NCBI GenBank assembly: GCA_030049455.1
Contig: JASIKV010000267.1
Span: forward strand, 1 to 20,298
Direction: 5' to 3'
DNA length: 20,298 bases
Origin: Terriglobia bacterium
Lineage (GTDB): Bacteria > Acidobacteriota > Terriglobia > UBA7540
A program made the position numbers and the translations under genes. Numbering within the stretch: the first letter of the stretch is position 1; each line of letters begins with the position of its first letter. Positions 15,674 through 20,298 of the stretch are shown one piece after another. Below the pieces are notes generated by a model. That model saw only the letters and a list, made by a program, of their open reading frames with translations. It was not told where the DNA came from and searched no databases.

Positions 15674-16312
15674 TCAATTGTCATGCGCTCTATCCGCTTC
15701 CGCAACTGCTGCAAAAAAAGCCCGCATCTTTTCCGAGTCCTTTCTTCCCGGGGCGGATTCCACTCCGCTGGCCACATCCACGGCGAAGGGCCGGACCTCC
15801 CGGATGGCCTGCCCGACGTTTTCAGGCGTCAATCCACCCGCCAGGACAATTGTCCCAAAGCGGTGCGCATCGCGCGCAACCCTCCAATTGAACGCCTTTC
15901 CTGTTCCGCCCTTGAGCTCAGGGTTGAAGTTATCCAGGAGAAACGCATCACCATGGAGTTCCAGGAGCATTTCAGGCCGGAATCCCAAATCCACCGCCAC
16001 GGCTCGGATGAGTGTAAATCCGGCGATCGCGCCGTCCAGGGGAGGGAGTTGCGGACCATGCAACTGCACGGCTTTCACCAAAGCCTCGCGTGCCCGCTTT
16101 CCCACGCTTTCCCCGTCGGTTTCGTCTGCGAAGATGCCCACCGGCAAGACGAGTGGCGGCAACTTAAAAACTATTGCTTGAGCCGTCATGGGTTCGATGT
16201 AACGCGGCGACGGCGGATAAAAATTGAATCCCAGCGCAGCGGCCCCCAACTCCACGGCAAGATCTGCATCCTCCCACCGCGTGATGCCGCAAATTTTTAC
16301 GCGCGTCGGCAT
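15674..16312 (-). CDS. trpF: Phosphoribosylanthranilate isomerase
   Basis: A 212-aa TIM-barrel enzyme catalysing the Amadori rearrangement of phosphoribosylanthranilate to CdRP, the step before TrpC. The catalytic cysteine is C8 in VKICGIT and the general acid is D127 in FLLDN. LAGGLTPENV and VDVASGVES form the phosphate-binding end of the barrel. Length and the ATG start at 16312 fit the family. It lies 76 bp after trpC and its stop overlaps the possible TTG start of trpB, so it is part of the same transcript. It is not fused to TrpC, unlike the E. coli arrangement. Confidence 0.96.
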   Translation of the reverse strand: MPTRVKICGITRWEDADLAVELGAAALGFNFYPPSPRYIEPMTAQAIVFKLPPLVLPVGIFADETDGESVGKRAREALVKAVQLHGPQLPPLDGAIAGFTLIRAVAVDLGFRPEMLLELHGDAFLLDNFNPELKGGTGKAFNWRVARDAHRFGTIVLAGGLTPENVGQAIREVRPFAVDVASGVESAPGRKDSEKMRAFFAAVAEADRAHDN

Positions 16313-16388
16313 GACATGGAACTCACAGCCTGAAACTTGGGCTTCGATGAGGGGCCGAATTCATGGATTGCATTCGCCGAGCCGATTC

Positions 16389-17222
16389 TCAATGAGCTCC
16401 CAGGTTGGAATCCCCCCCTTGCGCCGGAGGGCTTTGCCCGGCGAATTCCGCCAGGAGTTCTTGCAGGCACCGTCCGGGATCCGGTTGCGCCATCAGGCGC
16501 TCCCCCATCAGCACGGCGTTGAAGCCAGCGTCCTTAATTCGGTGCAGGTCCTCTGCAGTTTTGATGCCGCTTTCGCTCACAGCGATACACCCCTGCGGCA
16601 ATTTTTGCCGCAGCCGGAGGGACGTTTCCAGGCTGACGCCAAGTGTTTTCAGGTCGCGGTTGTTGACGCCGATAATCTTTGCGCCCGCCGCCGCTGCGCG
16701 CTCCACTTCCTCCTCCGTGTGGACTTCCACGAGCGCGGCAATTCTCAATTTATTGCTCAAATCCAAAAAGCTTTGCAGGTCAGGGTCGGGCAAGGCTGCA
16801 ACAATCAGGAGCAAGGCGTCTGCACCCGCCGCCACCGACTCATAAACCTGATAACTATCCAAAATGAAATCCTTGCGCAGCACCGGCACCTCGATTGCTT
16901 GCCGCACCTCCGTCAGGTCCTGAGTGGAGCCCAGGAAATAATGTTCTTCCGTCAAGACCGAAACGGCCGAGGCGCCACCCGTGACATATCCCTGGGCGAT
17001 TTCGCGCCTGCGGTAATGCTGGCGCAACAGCCCACGCGAAGGCGATGCGCGCTTCAGTTCCGCGATCACACGCAGGCCGTCGAAGGTACCTCCGGCGAGG
17101 GCACGGGCAAAATCGCGGCGCTCCTGGCGCGCCTCCGCCATCTGCTGCACGCGCTCCAGAGGGACTGCAACGCGCGTTTCCTCGAGCGTCCTCCGGCGCG
17201 CCCACAGGATGTTGTCCAGCAT
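16389..17222 (-). CDS. trpC: Indole-3-glycerol phosphate synthase
   Basis: A 277-aa TIM-barrel enzyme closing the indole ring from CdRP. Catalytic residues are visible in order: E55 and K57 (IAELKRASPS), K117 (VLRKDFI), E166 (LVEVHTEEE), N187 and R189 (GVNNRDL), and E217/S218 (SESGI). The open frame reaches a TTG at 17285, with internal ATGs at 17264 and 17246. I chose the ATG at 17222 since MLDNILWARRRTLEE is the normal family opening and GGGGAG lies six bases ahead of it. It is the first gene of the aromatic cluster, preceded by a plausible promoter at 17300-17329. No tryptophan-rich leader peptide or attenuator was seen in the roughly 70-base leader. Confidence 0.96.
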   Translation of the reverse strand: MLDNILWARRRTLEETRVAVPLERVQQMAEARQERRDFARALAGGTFDGLRVIAELKRASPSRGLLRQHYRRREIAQGYVTGGASAVSVLTEEHYFLGSTQDLTEVRQAIEVPVLRKDFILDSYQVYESVAAGADALLLIVAALPDPDLQSFLDLSNKLRIAALVEVHTEEEVERAAAAGAKIIGVNNRDLKTLGVSLETSLRLRQKLPQGCIAVSESGIKTAEDLHRIKDAGFNAVLMGERLMAQPDPGRCLQELLAEFAGQSPPAQGGDSNLGAH

Positions 17223-17299
17223 GGTTCTCCCCGGCGGGTCAGGCATGGGGGTCAAGCTCCTCATCTTAAAGTAAAGGCTCTTCAAGCAGGCAATCCGTC

Positions 17300-17329
17300 A
17301 ATGTATGCCGCAGATAAGCGCAAAGTCAA
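17300..17329 (-). promoter_or_regulatory. trpC: Candidate sigma-70 promoter for the trp-aro-tyr cluster
   Basis: On the minus strand TTGACT (17324-17329) and TACATT (17300-17305) are separated by 18 bp and would start transcription near 17292, about 70 bases before the trpC ATG. The -35 matches consensus at five of six positions, the -10 at four of six. Confidence 0.45.
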
Positions 17330-17369
17330 GAACGGGAGTTGGCAAATGGCTTCCTTGACCGGATTAATG

Positions 17370-17384
17370 GTCCGGATGCCGGAC
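17370..17384. promoter_or_regulatory. Perfect palindrome GTCCGG-ATG-CCGGAC, candidate operator
   Basis: A six-base perfect inverted repeat with a three-base centre, lying between the two divergent candidate promoters, about 41 bp upstream of the trpC -35 and 35 bp upstream of the eda -35. It does not resemble the E. coli TrpR operator. It could bind a dimeric regulator, but chance cannot be excluded. Confidence 0.3.
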
Positions 17385-17419
17385 ATGGCAGACTTCCCCC
17401 CGGCTGCAATCGAAAAGGG

Positions 17420-17448
17420 TCTACAATTCGTTCCAATCGTCCTATAGT
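17420..17448 (+). promoter_or_regulatory. eda: Candidate sigma-70 promoter for eda
   Basis: TCTACA (17420-17425) and TATAGT (17443-17448) with a 17-bp spacer. The -10 matches consensus at five of six positions and the -35 at four of six. Transcription would begin near 17455, about 50 bases before the eda ATG. Confidence 0.4.
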
Positions 17449-17504
17449 AGTCGATGCTTTGGTGAATTGAACACGGTCGCAGGTAGTGTCGCGAAGGAGA
17501 TGAC

Positions 17505-18170
17505 ATGTCCTGGTCAAAAGAGAAGTCACTCCGGTTGATTCGAGAGATCGGTTTGGTGCCGATTGTGCGCGCCCCCTCGCCGGAAGATGCGCTGCTTGCC
17601 GCCGAAGCGATTATTGCCGCGGATATCCATATTGCTGAGATTACCATGACCGTCCCGAACGCCCTACAGGTCATGGAAAAGGTGGCCAATAATTTTGGCG
17701 ACCAGGTGTTGCTGGGCGCCGGCACGATTCTCGATCCTGAAACTGCCCGCGCCGCATTGCTGGCGGGGGCGCAATTTATCGTTACTCCCTCGCTCTGCTT
17801 GCCGGTCATCGAATTGGCTCGCCGCTACAGCAAGCCCTGCTTGCCCGGGGCGCTGACACCTACGGAAGTGGTTACGGCCTGGCAAGCGGGCGCCGATCTG
17901 GTGAAAATCTTTCCTTGCGGACCGGTGGGCGGACCGAAGTACATCCGGGCGCTCAAGGGCCCCTTCCCGCAGATTGAGTTCATTCCCACGGGCGGTGTCA
18001 ATCTGGAGACTGCACCGGAATTCATCAAAGCGGGTGCGGCCGCTGTTGCCGTAGGCAGCGAGTTGGTGGATACCAAACTTCTGCGTGAAGGCAAACAGGA
18101 AGTGATCACCGCCAACGCGCGCCGTTACGTTGAAGCCGTGCGAACGGCGCGGGCCTCCCTGGGAAAATAG
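17505..18170 (+). CDS. eda: KDPG/KHG aldolase
   Basis: A 221-aa class I aldolase cleaving 2-keto-3-deoxy-6-phosphogluconate to pyruvate and glyceraldehyde-3-phosphate (Entner-Doudoroff), or 4-hydroxy-2-oxoglutarate to pyruvate and glyoxylate. The Schiff-base lysine is K134 in LVKIFPC, E45 lies in AEITMT, and the phosphate-binding GAGT (71-74) and PTGGVN (161-166) loops are present. The position of E. coli Arg49 is Thr here (EITMTVP), as I recall for the Thermotoga-type enzyme (EITFTVP). The ATG at 17505 has AAGGAGA at ideal spacing. It is followed after six bases by a small zinc-ribbon gene. No edd or kdgK is in the window, so the substrate in vivo is inferred. Confidence 0.93.
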   Translation: MSWSKEKSLRLIREIGLVPIVRAPSPEDALLAAEAIIAADIHIAEITMTVPNALQVMEKVANNFGDQVLLGAGTILDPETARAALLAGAQFIVTPSLCLPVIELARRYSKPCLPGALTPTEVVTAWQAGADLVKIFPCGPVGGPKYIRALKGPFPQIEFIPTGGVNLETAPEFIKAGAAAVAVGSELVDTKLLREGKQEVITANARRYVEAVRTARASLGK

Positions 18171-18176
18171 GGAAAC

Positions 18177-18368
18177 ATGCGCGAGACCCTGCTGGACATT
18201 GCATTGGTCGTAGGCATTCTGGGTTCAAGCGCGGTTATAACTCAGCTTTTTGCCCGCACGATGTACCTGACCTGCTGGCGCTGTCACACGCTGAACGCCC
18301 GCCGCAGAATCCAATGCCGCAAGTGCGGCGCGAACCTGCGATCGGAGGCGCAGCCGGGCCGGAATTAG
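18177..18368 (+). CDS. Small membrane-anchored zinc-ribbon protein
   Basis: A 63-aa protein I cannot assign to a named family. An N-terminal hydrophobic segment (LLDIALVVGILGSSAVITQLFA, about residues 5-26) looks like a single transmembrane helix. It is followed by a CxxC-x10-CxxC knuckle (C33, C36, C47, C50) with many basic residues, the layout of a treble-clef or ribbon zinc site facing the cytoplasm. The ATG lies 6 bp after the eda stop with GGGAAA immediately upstream, so translation is probably coupled to eda. Possible roles are a membrane adaptor or a nucleic-acid or protein-docking module; none is demonstrated. The intact motif and tight spacing support a real gene. Confidence 0.75.
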   Translation: MRETLLDIALVVGILGSSAVITQLFARTMYLTCWRCHTLNARRRIQCRKCGANLRSEAQPGRN

Positions 18369-18439
18369 CCGCAGTTCTTGATTCCGGTAAGTGCTTGTGC
18401 TAGGTTCCGAATGGGCGCGGCGCCTTGCTCGGCGGTCCC

Positions 18440-19069
18440 ATGGCCGAAATCCTAAAAGTGGAGAGCAGTTCCCTCGACTACGTCGTGGAGTACGCTGTCC
18501 GCCTGATACTTGGTGGCCGCGTCGTGGCCTTCCCAACGGACACCTTTTATGGACTGGGCGCTGACCCGTTCAACCTTGCCGCGGTCAGCGAAATCTTCCG
18601 CATCAAGCGCCGCACGGCGGACCGGCCGCTTCCGCTGCTGGTCAATTCCATCGATCAGGCCGTCGACCTTGCTCACGATCCTCCCAAACTGTTCTTCACA
18701 CTGGCTCAGAAATTCTGGCCGGGCGCTCTGACCCTGGTGGTTCCTGCCTCAAGTCAGATTCCGCTGAAGGTCACTGCCAACACCGGCAAGGTGGGTCTGC
18801 GCTGGCCGCAGGCGCCGTTTGTCGTCTCGCTGATCGCCGCGGCCGAGCGGCCGCTTACGGGGACGAGCGCCAACCTCTCCGATATGGAGTCCTGTTCGAC
18901 CGCGGACGAGGTTGACTGCCAGATTGGCGACGTCTTGCCGCTTATTGTCGACGGGGGTCTTACCCGCGGCGGACAAGCTTCGACCATCGTCGAGCTCAGC
19001 GGTGAAACCGGACGAATCGTTCGCCAGGGCGCCATTCCCGAATCTGAGCTCAAGGAGTATCTCGGCTGA
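18440..19069 (+). CDS. tsaC: L-threonylcarbamoyladenylate synthase (TsaC/YrdC/Sua5 family)
   Basis: A 209-aa YrdC-fold enzyme making threonylcarbamoyl-AMP from threonine, bicarbonate and ATP, the first step of the universal t6A37 tRNA modification. Motifs in order: FPTDTFYGLGAD (31-42), IKRR plus RPLPLLV (55-68), PGALTLVV (94-101), GLRWPQ (119-124) and TGTSAN (140-145), all lining the nucleotide and threonine pocket. The frame can begin at TTG 18425, but ATG 18440 is preferred for MAEILKV. Length fits the single-domain TsaC type without the Sua5 C-terminal domain. Its end carries the Shine-Dalgarno of the next gene, and its stop overlaps that gene's probable CTG start. Confidence 0.95.
   Translation: MAEILKVESSSLDYVVEYAVRLILGGRVVAFPTDTFYGLGADPFNLAAVSEIFRIKRRTADRPLPLLVNSIDQAVDLAHDPPKLFFTLAQKFWPGALTLVVPASSQIPLKVTANTGKVGLRWPQAPFVVSLIAAAERPLTGTSANLSDMESCSTADEVDCQIGDVLPLIVDGGLTRGGQASTIVELSGETGRIVRQGAIPESELKEYLG
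19052..19057 (+). promoter_or_regulatory. Shine-Dalgarno deciding a CTG start for the YdcF-family gene
   Basis: AAGGAG inside the 3' end of tsaC, eight bases before CTG at 19066. No comparable site precedes the first in-frame ATG at 19135. Confidence 0.6.
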
Positions 19070-19674
19070 ACTCCACACGCATCAGGATCTGGATCGCAAG
19101 GCTGCTCTTCCTGACGCTGCTGGTTTGCCTCTGGATGGAGTGGTTCCTTTATAGGGCCATCCGGCGGGAGGCAGCGAGGGACGAAGCCCGTCCGGCGGCC
19201 GCGATTGTGGTCTTCGGGGCGGCCGAATACAACGGTGATCCCTCACCTGTGCTTAAAGTCCGCCTTGACCATGTTCTGGAACTTCAATCTCGCGGTCTTG
19301 CTCCGATCATCATCACCACCGGGGGTTCCGGAGGTGATCCTCACTTCACCGAAGGTGGAGTTGCGCGCGATTACTTGATTCAACAGGGGGTTGCCGCGGA
19401 CACAATCCTTTCTGAAACGCACAGCCATACCACTTACGAAAGCGTGCGAGCCGCGGCGCAGATCCTCGTGAAGCGCCACGCCCGCGATTGCATCGCCGTA
19501 AGCGATGGCTTTCATCTCTACCGCGTCAAGCTCATGTTCCGTTCAATGGGGATCAGCGCCTACGCCTCGCCCGCGCCTGGCAGCCCCATCGAGGAAGATC
19601 CGGCTGAGCGGACACTCTATTCGCTGCGTGAAGTGTTTGACACAACGGCCTGGCTTCTGGGGTTGAGGATGTGA
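19066..19674 (+). CDS. YdcF/ElyC/SanA-family (DUF218) membrane protein with probable CTG start
   Basis: A 202-aa protein of the DUF218 family, whose members (SanA, ElyC, YdcF) are linked to envelope integrity and lipid-carrier or peptidoglycan metabolism; the exact reaction is unknown. From CTG 19066 the protein opens with basic residues and then a hydrophobic helix (WIARLLFLTLLVCLWMEWFL), an evident membrane anchor. The soluble domain has AAAIVVFGAA, TGGSGGDPHFTEG, SETHSHTTYESVRAA and SDGFHLYRVKLMF, matching the family pattern. Starting at the first ATG (19135) would remove most of the helix. The CTG overlaps the tsaC TGA (CTGA) and has AAGGAG eight bases upstream. Family call is strong; the start codon is an inference. 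It converges with anmK, 9 bp away. Confidence 0.85.
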   Translation: MNSTRIRIWIARLLFLTLLVCLWMEWFLYRAIRREAARDEARPAAAIVVFGAAEYNGDPSPVLKVRLDHVLELQSRGLAPIIITTGGSGGDPHFTEGGVARDYLIQQGVAADTILSETHSHTTYESVRAAAQILVKRHARDCIAVSDGFHLYRVKLMFRSMGISAYASPAPGSPIEEDPAERTLYSLREVFDTTAWLLGLRM

Positions 19675-19683
19675 AGGCGAGTT

Positions 19684-20298
19684 CTAAGGCCGCGAGATTT
19701 TGCCCAGCACAACTGCGCGGCGAGCCCCCGTGACGCTGGGGAGATTTCCCGGCAGGCCGTGCATCGTGCGGTCAGCGAGCACGGCGAAGGCTATGGCTTC
19801 CTTGGCGTCAACGTTGAGGCCAAATTCATCCGAGCGGTGAATGCGCAGCTTGGGTAAAAGCTCGCCGAGGCGCGTCACCAGCAGGCGGTTGTGGGCTCCC
19901 CCGCCGGATATGATCAGTCGATGTATCGATACGGTGCCCAGCACGAACCGTTTGAGCGCGTCTGCGATCGTCCGTGCAGTTAATTCCGCCGCGGTTCGCA
20001 GCAGGTCCTCCGGCTGGGCGCGTGTCTTGAGAAAGTGCTCTTGAATAAACTGCCGGCCAAATTGCTCGCGCCCGGCGCTCTTTGGCGTTCGCAAGCCGAA
20101 AAAGGGATGGAGGAGTAATCGGTCCAGCAATGGTTCGATCACCTTACCTCGCGCTGCCCACCGCCCGGCAGCATCATATGCTCTCTTACCCCTGGTGAAT
20201 TGACTCACCAGCCCGTCGATGACCATGTTTCCAGGGCCCGTATCAAACCCAAGAACCTCGTCAGGTTTTGAATTCGCAGGAATAACCGTAAGATTCGC
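19684..20298 (-). CDS. anmK: Anhydro-N-acetylmuramic acid kinase (partial, 5' end outside window)
   Basis: C-terminal 204 residues of AnmK, which hydrolyses and phosphorylates 1,6-anhydroMurNAc to MurNAc-6-phosphate during peptidoglycan recycling. The frame is open to the window edge, so the ATG at 20226 is internal. The residues ahead of it read ANLTVIP and LGFDTGPGN, a conserved block in the family. Further on are MVIDGLV, ISGGGAHNRLL and the C-terminal AKEAIAFAVLADRTMHGLPGNLPSVTGA, typical of the ASKHA-fold kinase. The N-terminal substrate and phosphate loop (MSGTSLDG in homologues) is missing only because the window ends. Its neighbour YdcF/SanA family protein also points to cell-envelope metabolism, though on the opposite strand. 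Confidence 0.95.
   Translation of the reverse strand, partial: ANLTVIPANSKPDEVLGFDTGPGNMVIDGLVSQFTRGKRAYDAAGRWAARGKVIEPLLDRLLLHPFFGLRTPKSAGREQFGRQFIQEHFLKTRAQPEDLLRTAAELTARTIADALKRFVLGTVSIHRLIISGGGAHNRLLVTRLGELLPKLRIHRSDEFGLNVDAKEAIAFAVLADRTMHGLPGNLPSVTGARRAVVLGKISRP

Larger units (their letters stand above)
17223..17504. other. Divergent regulatory region between trpC and eda
   Basis: The 282-bp gap separates the minus-strand aromatic cluster from the plus-strand eda group. It holds a candidate promoter in each direction and a perfect 15-bp hairpin-type palindrome between them. No protein or RNA gene was recognised. Confidence 0.6.

Noticed and set aside
17223..17299. Tryptophan attenuator leader peptide or T-box before trpC
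   Set aside because: No short ORF with Trp codons, no terminator/antiterminator pair and no T-box sequence was found in the roughly 70-base leader.
1..20298. CRISPR array, insertion sequence, toxin-antitoxin or defence island
   Set aside because: No regularly spaced direct repeats, transposase, integrase or known defence domain was seen on either strand; the window is dominated by metabolic and housekeeping genes.

Overview
The window is about 20.3 kb of moderately GC-rich bacterial chromosome with ordinary gene density. There is no tRNA, rRNA, insertion sequence, phage gene or CRISPR array that I can see. The most likely source is an Acidobacteriota-type Gram-negative. The basis is inference from several features together: a partnerless Oar-like TonB-dependent receptor with a carboxypeptidase-regulatory N-domain, a combined trp-aro-tyr cluster, a DUF1684 protein, a peptidoglycan-recycling kinase, and frequent non-ATG starts.

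Layout. Positions 2-2527 (+) hold most of glnE, the glutamine synthetase adenylyltransferase/deadenylylase; its 5' end lies outside the window. It converges on a small RRM RNA-binding protein with an RGG-like glycine tail (2574-2921, -), with hairpins between the two stops. A gene-free stretch of 615 bp (2922-3536) follows and contains several inverted repeats. From 17222 down to 3537 runs a train of 15 minus-strand genes. In transcription order these are trpC, trpF, trpB, trpA, an AroQ-type chorismate mutase, DAHP synthase, tyrA, a DinB-family protein, scoA, scoB, a DUF1684 lipoprotein-like or secreted protein, a 105-aa small beta protein, an AlkD-like DNA alkylation repair protein, pgsA, and the TonB-dependent receptor. 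A 282-bp divergent region (17223-17504) with plausible promoters in both directions separates this train from a plus-strand group: KDPG/KHG aldolase (eda), a 63-aa membrane zinc-ribbon peptide, tsaC/yrdC, and a YdcF-family membrane protein. The last gene (19684-20298, -) is the 3' part of anmK.

How the genes work together. The first seven minus-strand genes cover shikimate entry (DAHP synthase), the chorismate branch point (chorismate mutase), the tyrosine branch (prephenate dehydrogenase), and the last tryptophan steps (TrpF, TrpC, TrpB, TrpA). The early tryptophan genes trpE, trpG and trpD are absent from the window and must lie elsewhere. The adjacent scoAB (3-oxoacid CoA-transferase), DNA repair, phospholipid and receptor genes look like unrelated co-directional neighbours. 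In the plus-strand group, spacing is only 6 bp or an overlap for eda/zinc-ribbon and tsaC/ydcF, so these pairs are probably translationally coupled.

Most genes here are recognisable housekeeping families. The less ordinary observations are a probable CTG start codon that restores the membrane anchor of the YdcF protein, a membrane zinc-ribbon micro-protein coupled to eda, a small possibly Sm-like protein overlapping an alkD gene, and inverted-repeat-rich non-coding DNA upstream of the RRM gene. I do not see a clear new defence or mobile system.
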